64,000 bases of DNA, taken from the NCBI GenBank assembly GCA_013399305.1, contig VXAI01000140.1, forward strand, positions 128,507-192,506, read 5' to 3'. Below, in pieces: positions 12,116-24,384 of this stretch. Every line of letters begins with the position of its first letter. Positions within the stretch are counted from its first letter, which is position 1. The position numbers and the translations under genes were made by a program. This DNA comes from Rostratula benghalensis (taxonomy: Eukaryota; Chordata; Aves; Charadriiformes; Rostratulidae). The notes below the pieces were generated by a model that was not told the DNA's origin, did not search any database, and worked only from the letters and a program-made list of their open reading frames with translations.

Positions 12116-12157
12116 GAGCCTGACCTAAGACTTGCGGAGCCTGATCTAAGACTTACA
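12116..12157 (+). repeat. Tandem duplication, 21-bp unit x 2
   Basis: gagcctgacctaagacttgc(g) at 12116-12136 is followed directly by gagcctgatctaagacttac(a) at 12137-12157. The copies differ at a few positions. Confidence 0.85.
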
Positions 12158-13099
12158 GACTTGGCAACATGCATGGAAACTTCAAAATAATACACCAGAT
12201 TCACAGCTAAACAGAATCTTAAAACCATCGAGGATAAACAGCAAGAGAAAGGGGGATTGATGCTTGCCTCACTTATTGGAATTGCCTTAAGGAGACACGG
12301 GCAAATTGAACACTGTAGAATGCAGGAGTTGCCACAAGATGGGACATTCAGCTCACAAATATGAAAGTTGCTGGCAGAATACTGAACTTTACATCTAATT
12401 AGTAATGCTGGCTTGATAAGCAGTCACTTAAAGGAATTAATCCTTTGCTCCCTTTGTGAATCACCTGCCGACAGGCTCCTGATAAAAACCCTCTCCTGCT
12501 CAAGTCAGAGGAAATTTTGACATCAGCGACAGAGTTACTGTTCAATCCCAGCTCATCATTTGTAACCGACTGGTGAAAACTGAGAATCAGAAATGCCATC
12601 CTGCAGGAGGTGTCCAGAATGCCCTTTTTTTTTTTTTTTTTTTCTTTGATTCTATCAATGGAGACACATCTCTGGCTGTAAAGTCAACTGGCCAAGTGGT
12701 GCCTCCACTGGGGAAACCACTGCAGCTTCCTCCTTTGAATGACTGTCCTCTTCTTCCACAAACTAATATGTATTTTCAAACACTGCTGCGGCTAAGCTTC
12801 CCAAACTATGATTTAGGCCACACAGAGTGAGCAGACCAGCAGGCAGAACAAAATGATTCCCTGCTGCAGACAGCACACATCTAGACTCAGGTCGTTGCAG
12901 GGCGGTAAACGCAAATAATTCCCCAAGTAAGGAAAGGAAACTTGGTTTTAGAAGTCAACATAATAAGACTTGAGTAATTGTTTTCCTCCCTGCTTTCTGG
13001 CCAGTATTTTCAGTGGCAGTTGGAGTTCAGGTCCTCAAGGCAACACAAACTTCTTCTGGATAAAAGGTGATGGATGGAAATGCAGCTCCTGTGACGCGT
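12158..13099. other. Non-coding stretch with a poly-T tract
   Basis: A run of 19 T lies at 12625-12643; it may be the A-tail of an old minus-strand insertion, but no body of such an element is recognisable on its left. No gene was recognised. Confidence 0.5.
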
Positions 13100-13185
13100 C
13101 TCACAATGAAGGGAAATTAGTTGAATGACTTGCCTAACGCACCACATGGAGATAGAAGCGAGGAAAGTGCGGCTACTAGAAGTCA
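13100..13185 (+). repeat. MIR-like SINE relic
   Basis: The words gaagggaaattagttgaatg and acttgcctaacgcaccacat, then agatagaagcgaggaaag, follow the MIR order 'aggaaa...gttaagtgacttgcccaaggtcacacag...gcagagc'. About 80 bases are recognisable. It lies downstream of the minus-strand exon candidate. Confidence 0.45.
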
Positions 13186-13533
13186 ATGTAAAAAACACTA
13201 ACCACAAATCCAACATAGGGCCAGGCTCCAAAGCATAAGTGGAAGTGGCCTAGAAAACCCCCACAAAGACAGCAATTTAAAAGCAAAGGTTCCATGCTTC
13301 TGGAAAATAAGGACAAGAATAAAAAACTGTGTGTGTTAGTAATCTAGGATCTGGAGCAGAGTAACTAAATCTGTTGGGTTTATACTGCCTGAAGGCATAA
13401 CAGTAAACTGGGGAGAGACACTCAGTTTAATCTCAAGCATGACAGATGTCCTTAAGGGGATTCTATGTAAATATGCAGTGCATTGTTTTTGCCTTCTTAA
13501 AGAAGCAGGGGGAATTGAACCACCTCTCTCCTA

Positions 13534-13763
13534 TCAGATGGCACGGATATTTTGCTGTGCCTCGAAGGAGATGTGGTTGAGTTTAAGAGCCTCCTCATGA
13601 TTCCAGTTCACCTCTTCCCCTGGGCCAATGTAAATCAGCTGCATTACAGGGATGTGGTAAGTAACCCTCAGCACAGTGCACTTTCTGTCTACCATCTCTG
13701 GCTGTGTCTGCACCCTGGCCACACATGATGTGATATTAACAGCATCATCTTTTGACTTCTCAG
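13534..13763 (-). CDS. Candidate terminal coding exon, product unknown
   Basis: I do not recognise a product. On the minus strand a pyrimidine-rich tract (about 13767-13825) ends in tttttccctgttatgcag, which reads as a good 3' splice site at 13764-13765. The 230 bases that follow start with the last two bases of a split codon. They then read 75 sense codons without interruption to TGA at 13534-13536. The peptide begins EKSKDDAVNITSCVARVQ, has two cysteines and one N-glycosylation-type NIT, contains IYIGPGEEVNWNHEEA, and ends LNHISFEAQQNIRAI. It has no low-complexity bias, unlike most chance frames here. Against it: no partner exon, no polyadenylation signal that I could place, and 75 codons can stay open by chance. 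A processed or unitary pseudogene remnant is also possible. Confidence 0.28.
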
Positions 13764-13833
13764 CTGCATAACAGGGAAAAAATAATTGGAAGGGAACGAA
13801 AGGCAAAGAAGGAGGCGAGAGAAGACAAAACAT

Positions 13834-15400
13834 CTCCTTGAGGCTACAGAATATAAGGGTCCATACTGCATTCCCAGCACCAGTTAATAAACCAAGGTTT
13901 TGAGGGCTGATATGGGGAAGAAATGTTCTCTTTTGTCAGAATTTAAATGGCAGCTTTATTAGACAACAGCATCCAACGTCTCACGATATTCATATTCCTG
14001 CCTAATATCACAGGATGGGACTGAATGAGTTAAGCTCAAGGATAAGGCATGGGGCCAAATGAGTCTGGTAAGAACCCTTTCTAAAAACACTGCTTTCAAA
14101 ATAAATAATGCAGAAAAACACTTAGGAAGAAGTCAGAGAAACAGTTCCAAAACAGCCGCTGAAGCAGATGATCACATAAATTCACCTGAAAGACAAGAAG
14201 GAAGTTTGTGCTAGCCTGCAACTTCACAAGCATGTGGTACATGCAGCCTCCAAAGTGACTGAACTGCTGAAAGCTTCTCTAATCCAAAACTAAGCTGATT
14301 TTACACTACAACTGCAATTATCTTCTTTTTAAAATCAAGCATGCCACTGCCAGATCTGTAGCAGGTGCAAATTAGCACAGGCTTCAGGGAAGTAGTCTGA
14401 TCTACAGCAGCTGAGGATCTGGTGTAAAATGAGATCATTCACTGAAAAATTAAGAGTAAGGCATTTCTGTTTGTCATCCGCTATCTCTGATAATTGCTTG
14501 GCAATTTCGACTTGCCCCAATTCAAGTGATTGAACTGAATTGAATTGAGCTCCTTGCCCTGTCTGTTCCCCACCCTCAGCAAACTCTGAGTATTTGTGCC
14601 TCCTGGCCAGGGATACTAACCAACAAAACACTTTTCTCTGGAAGAAAAGCCACCAGGGCCTCTCCTAGCCCCACTTACGCTCAAAAACCACCACGTAGCC
14701 TGGACCACCAAATCCCAGACTAAGACCACCAAAGAGACTTTGTTTCTCTAGCAAGGATTACATCCTAGAAAAACAGCCAGAGGAGGAGGAGATCTGACAG
14801 AATGCCTTCCACTGCAATGGGATGTTTTCCACAGCAGAAAACTGTATTTCAACTGTTAAACCACTGGTCTCCACTTCTGCTACGCTGAGCACCTGATGCT
14901 GTGCCGTCCTCCTGCACTCCAAGAAAAGCTTGGAGTTAGCACCGGGAGGAAATGGAGCACCAAGGCAACAGCATCAACAGCAGCATTGAAGACACTGTGG
15001 AGGTTTAAACGACTGTAACTGGGTAGATGCCTGGCGTGAAGGGGCTTTATAGATTAGTTTATGCTAGCATCTTTCTTCTGTAGGAAGAGGACCAGCAAAA
15101 ACCATCCACGTCAAGGCATATGGAAGACCACCATGTGACACCCAGCCCAGAGGGTTTCCGGAGCATCTTTTCTAAGTTCCGTCATAAGCCCTAAGCAAGA
15201 CAATTCCAAGAATATGGAACCAACTAAATAGCATTAGTTTTTCCACCATAATGCATTGAAGAGTGCCAAAGGAAGAGAGCAGAAGAGGATGAGTGATGGA
15301 CCTTGCCAGTCCCCACTCCATGACACAAGAGGATACAGATAAAGTAAAATCATTTGCAACTTTTCTTAGTGGCTTAGTATTGAGCTCATAAATGAGACGT
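13834..15400. other. Non-coding stretch, no gene seen
   Basis: A 98-codon minus frame (14335-14631) and a 77-codon minus frame (15172-15405) have no recognisable domain or splice context. If the exon at 13534-13763 is real, this stretch would be its upstream intron. Confidence 0.45.
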
Positions 15401-15722
15401 ATCACAGAGTCATAGAGCAGTTCATGTTGGAAGGGACCTTAAAGATCACTGAGTCCCAATGCAGGGACATCTTCCACCAGACCAGGTTGCTCAAAGCCCT
15501 GTCCAACCTGGTCTTGAATACCTCCAGGGATGGGGCAGCCACAGCTTCTCTGGGCAACCTGAGCCAGGGTCTCACCACCCTCACAGCAAAGAATTTCTTT
15601 GTAATATCTCATCTAAATCTCCCATCTTTCAGTGTAAAGAGGGAACTCTCATACTATTGCTCCACACTCTGCTCCAGAGTACCTTCACACCTATCCTGTA
15701 GGCCCCCTTCAGGTACCAACAT
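15401..15722 (-). mobile_element. CR1 LINE fragment, 3' end
   Basis: The terminus is atcacagagtcatagagcag, followed by accaggttgctcaaagccct, atggggcagccacagcttct and tctcatctaaatctcccatc. The extension to 15722 is recognised from cctgtaggcccccttcaggt. A short deletion removes the 'caaccccctgcc' part near 15455. Confidence 0.92.
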
Positions 15723-16628
15723 TCTCAACTCATAATATGTATTACAACTACTCATTTCCACCTTTGGCAAATTTCAGCTTCTTTAGAGGAGGAGAACCCC
15801 ACCTTGGCATGAAATTGTATTTGTAGGAAAATAAAAATAAAGTATTTCCTGGTCACTTCATTGCTGACAGTGCAAAATCCCAAAATCCCAGCAGCAGTGA
15901 TTACCCCTTTTCATCCCCATTCATCAAAACTTTCACACCCTGTCAGGTCTAACTCCTGCCTTGTTTACAAAAAAATATACGATAGTCAGAAGATAATTGG
16001 TTTCCACCACCAGTAGGAAAAAGTCTCAGTTCTGCCTGAGCTGAATTTGACCCAGCACTTTTCAACAGAGACTTCAGCTGTTCACAGTTGCAAGGGGCAG
16101 CTCAGTCGCACTTGAAACTTGATTTTATAACCAACTTGTTAAATCCAATGCAACTACTCCAGATTCTTAAAAGTGAACGCAATGTTTAGGAAACGGGTCC
16201 AGTTGGCAAAGATGCCCTCTCTTCATTTGCATAATTATAGGCTGCGCTTTAACACTACTTATGGTTGAGGGTGCCTGACACTTTCCATTAAGAAACTCAG
16301 CTTTCATTTACTAAAGACATTGCCAAATTCTATATGCTTGGTTTTATATTTTCCTAGCCAATGTCTGTCTGTTGGGAAAGTTTCAGTTAAAACAGTTTGG
16401 CTGTTTCCCAGAATGAAGTGGAGGAGGAAAAACGATTTGTCTCAAAAAAAAAAAAAAAAAGAGGTAATAACCATTTAATGGAGATGTTCTCACAGCCACA
16501 TGCTTTGGAGAAGGAACTTAAAGCACTGAGGGAGGATTGCCCATATTTAGCTTGTTGCTGGCCCCCCACATACCAGTTTGTCCAATTTCTGCTTTTGGCC
16601 AACTTCTAACCCTGCAAAGGACTCTCAT
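15723..16628. other. Non-coding stretch with a poly-A tract
   Basis: A run of 17 A lies at 16444-16460. Frames on both strands (16387-16602 - and 16397-16609 +) simply read through that run. The word gagctgaatttgacccagca near 16040 may be an old repeat trace. Confidence 0.5.
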
Positions 16629-16765
16629 CAAGAATGGTTTGGGTTGGAAGGGTCCTCAAAGATCATCGAATTCCAACTACCCTGCCATGGGCAGGGACAT
16701 CTCCCACTAGACCAAGTTGCTCCAAGCCCCATCCAACCAGGCTTTGAAACCACCTCAGGCACCTT
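16629..16765 (-). mobile_element. CR1 LINE fragment, short
   Basis: agaatggtttgggttggaag, gccatgggcagggacatctc, then ccaagttgctccaagcccca identify the CR1 3' end in reverse. The terminal octamers are lost and the copy stops after about 135 bases. Confidence 0.9.
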
Positions 16766-17109
16766 CACCAGGCACTTACTACATCCCTTACTTCTCCCCT
16801 ACAGAGAACTTATGCTCTCAAGATAAACCTGCTCTAAATATACTTGAGACTCACCCCGTTTGTAGGCAGAGAAGAACTTTCTAGGAGCATCCCTTGTCAA
16901 GCATCTGTTTACCCCAGGCACAACAGTCATTTTCCAGGAGTCCAATTGATTTGCCTTCTTCATCTCCCCAAATTATGCTAACACCCAGGAGGTCAGAAGG
17001 GAGGCAAAGACATGAGGAGTCCTTCCCTTTCTTTCCACATAGTTCGCCCTGTCTTTTTCCTTGCCACTCCAGAGGCAGAGCACGCCGTGAATGTTTGTGC
17101 TTATTTTCA
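16766..17109. other. Non-coding stretch, no gene seen
   Basis: Antisense frames of about 100 codons at 16881-17195 (-) and 16894-17199 (+) share the same bases and are proline/serine or arginine/glycine rich because of local base composition. Confidence 0.5.
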
Positions 17110-17152
17110 GGGAAAGGGAGGAGGGGGGAAAGTGGGGCGGGGAGGGGGGAGG
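17110..17152 (+). other. G-run cluster, potential G-quadruplex
   Basis: Six runs of three to six G occur within 43 bases on the plus strand, separated by one to three bases for most runs. This satisfies the usual G3+N1-7 pattern for an intramolecular four-stranded structure. Confidence 0.6.
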
Positions 17153-17835
17153 ATGCTGACATATTCCTACTGAGAGCACAAACTTCTTTGCTCATCTGAG
17201 TGAGGAGGCCCTAATCCAGGCTGGGTGGTTATGTTCTGGAGTTCAGAAACCTCAAGCTCATTCTTTAAACTCAGTGGAAGAAGCCATGCTGGGGAGTTCT
17301 CTTTTAAAGGGCATTAACCAAGAAATAGATGAACTGAGAAAATAAAACACCCCTTCTCCAACAGCAATTAAAGAACACCCAAAACAAGAAACCGAAACTC
17401 CAGATATTCTGATTCATCACTAAAACTCATTTTCCTTTTGGAAACATGGCGTTTGCTCTCCACATGAATAAGCACAGTATGCAGTGTACTTCCAGTGTAC
17501 TGGAAGAAGAAATGCTGCCTAGGAGTTAAACCACAAAGTCAAGCGATCCAAACTGTATTCCTGGCAAATACCCAACACCAGCATTCGCAAACCCAACTGC
17601 CTGAAGCAAGGCACCAGCATCCATATTCAGGCACTTAAACATGGAGCCTTGTATCCAGCAGCATTGCAAAGCCACTACTGGTTACCAAAAAACGGCTTCA
17701 AAAATCTCTGCCTTACCTGTTTGGTATCTTGGTGTCTCCAAGTCAGCAAATGCTAGTTAATGTGTGTTCAACGTGTGGAAATACTTGAAGTGGAAAAAAA
17801 ATGGAGGAAACCTTTCCTATGTCTTCTTCCCACTG
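17153..17835. other. Non-coding stretch, no gene seen
   Basis: No repeat or domain was recognised. A small direct repeat cagtgtac(t) occurs near 17482 and 17493. Confidence 0.5.
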
Positions 17836-17970
17836 GCCTTCTCTTCTCCAGGCTGAACACCCCCAACTCTCTCAGCCTGTCCTCACAGCAGAAGAGCTCC
17901 AGCTCTAACAGCACCTTCGGAGCCTCCACTGGACCCACTCCAACAGGCCCATGTCCTTCTGATGTTGGGG
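17836..17970 (-). mobile_element. CR1 LINE fragment, internal piece without 3' tail
   Basis: ggccttctcttctccaggct, cagcctgtcctcacagcaga, agctccagctctaacagcac and catgtccttctgatgttggg are the reverse complement of the ORF2 segment that encodes the FSLEKRR block and the residues just before it. The minus frame 17768-17977 shows this as ...RLRELGVFSLEKRRPVG. The 3' UTR is absent. Confidence 0.85.
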
Positions 17971-20900
17971 AAAACAACGTTTTACCACAAATGTTTGTGT
18001 CACTTCATAGCCTGGTGACCACAGGGAACACAGGAAGTGATAAAGATAGAGGTGAACTTTGTAGCCCAAGATTTGGAAAAGCTATTACTTCCCCAAATAA
18101 GCTGTGTCCTGACACAAAATACCTTCATTGTAATACATCACTTGGCAGTCCTAACAACTCCTGGTACCAACAGACAAGGTTATTTCTTCATTAAAGCCAC
18201 CCAAACCCTCTGGCCACAGCAGCTGTATGTAAATACAGCTTTAAATTTTGACTTCTTTTGTAAATACTTGATCATATTTGTTAAGTGGTCATTAGATGCA
18301 GCTACATTCCTTTGCATCTTATTAGAAAGCATTCCTTTTTTTCCTCAAGAAATAAATAAAGTGAATGCATAGTAAATGCCTAACAGATGAAGCCATAACA
18401 AGCTGTTGCAAAGCATATAACATGGAGATATTGTTAAAACAATGCATGTGCCTGTTAAATGCAGAAACATTTAATGTTATTATTAGGTATGCCATAAAAT
18501 CCACCATAATTTATTAAATAATATTAAAGTATTTATAGAGAGACCCTTCTATGCTACGTAACTGGTTACTACTGTAACAAACACGCAATGCCAAAAAATC
18601 TATCATTTCAGCTTTTTTACTTTCCTGAAGCATTTTTTCCCTCCTATGAAAAAGCAAATGCTCTAAAGCAACAGCAACTGTAAACTCCCAATATATGCTC
18701 AAAGGTTGAAATCTAATATGTAAAATGAGCAGTTCTGGTGCAAAATGTCTCCATGGTGACCCCTGGTAGCCAAGTGGATTTGGCCAGGAGTTCAGGAGGA
18801 GACAGCTCCTGTTGGTGGCACACACTGACTAGGGAATTCATAGCATCTGGGCTCCAAACCAGGCCAAGGTGTCCCATGTGGCTCCACGCATCTGCCCAAA
18901 TGAGCTAAAAAGAGTTCTCAGCACACTGCTTCCACTGAGCAGAGACAACGCAGCTGCCTTGTCAACGAAGTCAGGCTTCTATAACCGGGTTTAACTCAGA
19001 CAGTACATGAGTGCAACATGCAACCAATAATTAACAAAAGGCAGTTTTTTCTGTTGAAGTACCCACAGAGTTAAGAATATGAAATTCCACATTTCTAAGT
19101 TGCCTAAATATCCATACTCCTGAGCGTGGATGAAATCAAAGGGTTGGCTTAGCTTTTTAAATGAGGACATTCAGATAATGCAAGCCTTAAAAAAAGTGTG
19201 TGACAGCTCAGAAACTAAACACAGCACCAACAAAATATTTAAGCATCACAGGCTATGTTAGGATCAGAAGAAAGCAATTCCTCTGCTTCATACAAAAAAC
19301 TAAACCCTGCAGTTCCACAAATTCCTCCTGTTTTTTAGTTTCAATTGTAGGGGATCAAAAGCACTAAGAGAAGAATTCAGTTCTCCTTCTGAATTTAGAA
19401 TATCTCTTCTGAAGAAAGCTGGGTTTATGGTTATGGAGCTGACAGCAGTCTTTGCCCCCTAATGGGGAACACCAGAAAATTATTGTTACTGAAATTTCAA
19501 AATGCTACATAATTTGGTTAAGATTTAAGAATAAGTAATGTTTTCTCTAATAACAGTTTTCATAATAGGGTCTTTCTCATATGCTGTATTTTTCAAACAA
19601 GCAGGATAACATCAGCCAGGGACTGGGGCTGGTTACCAGTGAACTGGAGGTGCTCAACCCAACTCCTTCCAGGAGACCATGCAGTGCGTATGGCTGGTCC
19701 TTATATTGTGTATGAACTAGACAGAAATCTGGGGTCAGAATGAAATTCACCTGAAGGGCTACACTCTAAAGCTGAAGGCACTTACTAAAAACCACCCAAG
19801 AAAGGATATATGTCTTTTAAACCACATTCTCCACCTTCTGAAGGTCCATAAGCCCAGGTAGTCTAAAGGCAGTCAACACATTTTTAAAAGTCAGCCTTTT
19901 CTCCTGGTTCCTGTATAGAATTTAGCAGATCTCCCAGGGGTGAGAAGCACTGAACAGTGCTGTCTTTGGCCACATGAGACAGGCAAAAGCTTCCCTAGGA
20001 CTCCCTGCAATGGTGTTTTGATTTTGGTTCCAAGGAAATGGATCTGTACTAACCCCGTTGACTCCAGCTGCATGGTGTAACAGACTTACCCCTGGGGATC
20101 AGACCCTGACCTTCCAGGAAAGGGAAACTCCTGCTGCTGCTGAAGTTTTACTTCGCTGCAGGATTTTTCCTCTCGTTCCCTCACAGCAAACACGTGCACA
20201 TTAAAAAAAAAAAAAAATCCTGTTTCAAGCAAGACACAGTGACCTCATGGTGAGTTTTCATTTCAGCAGAAAGGTTTGATGTCGCACTTATGAAAAAACA
20301 TGGTCATTTGGGAGAACCTGAGCAGTTTGGTCATCAAGGGCCACGTTTGAGTGATGGTGAGTGTGAGGGACCCTCCCTGCAGCCTGCAGGCTCCTGCAGA
20401 AGCTGGGGAGCTGGGCACAGTTTCTGGTCAATATGTGCACATCTCACTATGTTGTTTGGCCAGCAATGAATTTGGCTCGAGTAGACAAGCAGGCAGGTCC
20501 AAAACAACAATCTGCCAGCTAAAACAGACATCCCAGGCTCATATTCCCATCTCCACCATGCACAAGTTCCTCTCCCCTCACTCCCATCTCTATCATCACC
20601 TTAAAAAAAATGGCTCAGATCCACAAACTATTTCAGGACCAGGGAGTGAGCAAATGCTGGAGCTGCTACTCTTGCTTGAAAGCCCCAAAGGACAAATGAG
20701 GCAGCGTCCTTCAAAGTAAGAGGCAAGTCCCATTCCATTTATGGCTAAGATTATGACTGGGAGAGAAAGAAAAGAAACCCACAAAACCCAGAATAAAATA
20801 AACTCTGCCCTGAAGCCAGAGACCAGCCAGCACAAGAGCTCTGGCTGCAAGCACTCAAAGGAGAGACCATGTTTAATAACAAGCAAGCTTCCATGTTCTG

Positions 20901-21278
20901 GACCAGATCCAGGCCCCAAGGGGATTGTAAGACATAGCCTTGTATTTATTTTTACAAAGATCCAGCATGTGTATATTTGTATTGCTTGGTCAAAGCAGGT
21001 TGACCACAAACAGGCAAACAAAAACCCCCTTCCTATTCTCTGCCTCTTGCTTAGGTGGTGTCATTCACCAGGTTGCAGGAAATACCTCTGGGTGGTGGTG
21101 GCCTAAAGATAAGTCTGTGCACATAAAGCTGAGAAGCTGATAAAGACATTATTGCTACCTACAAGCTTTCTTTTGTCATGGATGCAACAACATTTCCACT
21201 TCACTATATGGAAGAGGACTCTGGGCAACACAGCAGCATAAAGCTAGACAATGGACTTGCTCTTCCACCCCAGCTATG
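17971..21278. other. Non-coding stretch, no gene seen
   Basis: An A15 run lies at 20203-20217. The longest frames, 20351-20719 (+, 122 codons), 20596-21021 (-, 141 codons) and 20741-21106 (+, 121 codons), overlap on opposite strands. They show no domain, so they are taken as chance in locally stop-poor sequence. Confidence 0.5.
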
Positions 21279-21425
21279 GAATCACAGAACAGTAAGGGGT
21301 TGGAAGGCAGCTCTGGAGATCATTTACTCAACCTGCCAAAGGAGGTTCACCTAGAGCAAGTTGCACAGGATGGTGTCTAGGTGGGTTTTGATTATCTCCA
21401 GAGAAGGAGACTTTTCAGAAAGGAA
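21279..21425 (-). mobile_element. CR1 LINE fragment, older subfamily
   Basis: ggaatcacagaacagtaagg, ggttggaaggcagctctgga, gagatcatttactcaacctg and caagttgcacaggatggtgt give an old CR1 3' end in reverse. The wording (ctctggagatcat, agagcaagttgcacagga) is the same group as the copies at 778, 32095 and 45606. Confidence 0.85.
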
Positions 21426-21926
21426 ACTACCTTCTCGTTGACTTTGTTCCTCTGACTCTGCCCTTTCACTCTCCCAATGTAGAAGCTATACTGCTTTGCC
21501 TGGCCACGTCAGTCTGCTGCATCTTAGGTTTCAAACTTTGGTGACCAGCCTTCCATGATTTCAGACTTCAAATAATGCCAAGGTTGCTAGCGTGGCAAGT
21601 CAGGACACGGTATTTCTAGCATAAACAAACATGGAGATCAAAACTTTTACTTTTCACAAAAAATATCCAGGAACAAATTAAATGCCAAAGAATGTATTCA
21701 ATGCCAGAACACACTTGCTCTCCTCTCTGAGCCATTCATTCCTCCCTTTAAGCACCATAGTAATCACTGTTGGTTAATCTTTATCATATTTGACATGTTA
21801 GTGAACATAGAGAGAAAAACTCAAATAATTTAATCCAGTTCAGAAATGGGGCAAAGCAGGTAGATGGTGAGGGGTCAAACCTGTAGTTCTATTACAGCAG
21901 CTTAAAACCTTACTCAAGTTCATGCA
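21426..21926. other. Non-coding stretch between two CR1 copies
   Basis: No gene or repeat was recognised in these 500 bases. Confidence 0.5.
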
Positions 21927-22200
21927 CACAGAATCATAGAATGGTTTTGGTTTGGAAGGGACCTTTAAGAACATTGAGTCCCACCATCAACCTGACACTG
22001 CCAAGTCCACCATTACACCATGTACTTCAGCACCACATCTGCCCATCTTTTAAACACCTCCAGGAAAGGCGATCTCACCACTTCTCTGGTCAGCCCATTC
22101 CAATGCTTAATAACCCTTTTGGTGAAGAATTTTTTCCTAATATTCAATCTAAACCTCCCATGGCACAACTTGAGGCCATTTCTTCTTGTCCTACACACAT
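21927..22200 (-). mobile_element. CR1 LINE fragment, 3' end, second group
   Basis: cacagaatcatagaatggtt is followed by accatcaacctgacactgcc, aagtccaccattacaccatg, gatctcaccacttctctggt, and a decayed ORF2 end that reads on the minus strand [20 protein letters not shown] and [20 protein letters not shown]. The middle differs from the 'ctgtggctgcccc' copies, so this is a distinct CR1 subfamily. Confidence 0.9.
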
Positions 22201-22367
22201 AAACAACCATGATGAAATGCTATTTTACTTCAAATACTCATGAGAGAGGAGGCTTCACCACCATAGTCTGCTGCAAGCAACCTGGCAGAGATGTTGCCCA
22301 GTCCCATGCAGGTGATGGAGTTTGGGCTCCTCAACTGTATTGCTTTAGAAATGAGGTTACGAGGGTA

Positions 22368-22420
22368 TGATCAGTTACTGCTATTTAAGGTAGGGCTTGA
22401 TCAGTTAGTGCTATTTAAGA
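22368..22420 (+). repeat. Tandem duplication, 30-bp period x 2
   Basis: tgatcagttactgctattta(agg) at 22368-22390 recurs as tgatcagttagtgctattta(aga) at 22398-22420 with one internal mismatch. The intervening bases, gtagggct-like, are not duplicated further. Confidence 0.85.
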
Positions 22421-24371
22421 TATGACAAGTCCCTTATGAAAACAAATGCATGTCTGGGCACACCGAGTTCCTCATGGACTTCTGGTTTGTTTTTTGGTTT
22501 TTTTGGGTTTTTTTTGAAGGCAAAAAAATGAAGAAAAATAGGAGAAACCAAATGTGGAGATTAGTTAAGAATATATCAAGAGTCCATACTACTCACACCT
22601 TTAAGAATGAGGTTCCTGCAGTGTGCAGTATCTTAACACAAAGAAAGTAATACTTGGTGGATAATGGAAAGTGATTAGAGCACATTCTTCACTTCTGAGT
22701 AACAATATCTGTAAATAGCGACAATGATGCGCTACACAGTAACTTGTAGTGTTGGTTTGGTTTTTTCCCTGGTATCAAAATAAGAGAGAAAAAAAAAAGA
22801 CAATACTAAAAAACCATCATTGGTTTTGACATGTAAACCAAAATTAAAGATACAGTACAGAATTTAAGATATGAAAAAATTAGAGATTATTTCAGATACA
22901 AAAGAAAGTGGTGTTTCAGTAGAAAAAGCTTGAAATAAATAAACTTGCTATTCCTGTGCATATGCTAATTATGATGTTGTTAACACAATATTAAGGACTA
23001 AAAATATGGTTTGGCTTATAACAGATAGGAATTGTAATTGCCAAATGCGGTAAATTTTGACAAAGTAACTCCATTTTCTTTCGGAATAGATTAGTGCAGG
23101 CGGAAAGTCTGAAGTGTGGCAGCAATAATGTCACCTTATATAGTATTCTAAAGTTATTTTGCTGTTCCTAGAGAACAAAACCAGTTTATTTAAAAGTTTC
23201 TCTTCCATCTTTTTCCAAATTTCCTTTTTATTCCCCTCCTCCCATTTCACGCCTCAGGAGAAAAATGAGGCTAAACCAAAAATCATCCAAAATAAATTTC
23301 ATTATTTTCATACTTGGACCCACTTTCATTGCTTGTTGCAATAGAGGGCTCAGTGGGAAGAAAAGCCATTGAAATCAGTGCAACTTCTCATCTGGAGTAA
23401 GGTAGTCATCAAGACAACCAAGGGCTCAAGTTAAAAGGCACAATTGCGAGGCATGAAAGGAGGGAGTTTTGCTGCCTCATTCACATTCAGGGAACTGCTG
23501 AGGCTTTCGTGTTAAACTGGATCCTCACAAGGGCAGGCTTTGGCCCAAAAATGCATTTCAAAACAATCCAAACAGATGGTAGCATTTAATACATCCATGA
23601 GAAGTGTTTCTCACTACCATGCAAGCTCTCCGGGTGCTCAGCTGGGCAGAATAAGGAAATCTCACTCTCAAGTCAGGTTTGTTTTATATACGAGCATACA
23701 AAGTTCTATTATGGGAGGGAAACTGGTGACAAACTATCCAACATCTATCTGTAATAGGTCAAATCCTATTGAGAAAAAGAGTCCTCAAAGACCCAGAGTG
23801 CATGTCCATGTGCAGGACTTTCCTTGAAGGTAATTTTAGCTGTGCGGTTCCTATTAAGTTAAATCCCTGTATTTTGCACTAGCTATTTATTACACCATGA
23901 AACAAATGTGCTTTGTTCAAGGAATTTAATGCCTAATGATTAATATGAAACAGTTTTGTCAAGTGACTCTTTTCTCAGCTAACAATTTGTTCCTGAATGT
24001 TAGAAACCCTGCTTAGGCCTTATTCTCACTCAGGCTATGCGTGTGATGAACTTCAAAGCAAGTATTATTTTAATAAACAATTGTTTTCAAAGGATATTTG
24101 TTGGTTGGTTGCAGGTCTCAAGAGAGCTGCCATCCTCTTAGAGCATGAGATTCTGCATTCATGCAGATTATGAGATTAACTGCACGTATTATTTAAAGTG
24201 CAGGCTCATATGGTTATGAAGAAAAATAGGATCTAAAATAAGAAAGAAGAACTAGTAGCATGACTTCTAGGGCCTGACTCAAAAGTCATGGCTATTTGGA
24301 ATTGTCAGCCTTTTACCTATCAACTATACAAATCAGCTAATTTCTGGAACTTCACCGAAGACTCCTTTTTC
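22421..24371. other. AT-rich non-coding stretch
   Basis: A T/G-rich run lies at 22487-22518. Around 23365-23400, agccattgaaatcagtgcaa and ttctcatctggagtaaggta resemble the unnamed amniote repeat words. TAAT-rich parts at 22960-23000 and 23920-23960 look regulatory but carry no specific evidence. No gene was recognised. Confidence 0.45.
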
Positions 24372-24384
24372 GTGTGTGTGTGTG
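24372..24384 (+). repeat. (GT)n microsatellite
   Basis: A short uninterrupted GT run of 13 bases. Confidence 0.85.

Noticed and set aside
12625..12643. Poly-T as the tail of a processed pseudogene or SINE
   Set aside because: No adjoining body with homology and no target duplication could be found by eye.
20351..21106. Three frames of 121 to 141 codons as a possible gene
   Set aside because: They overlap on opposite strands, have no domain or signal, and no splice or promoter context favours one of them.
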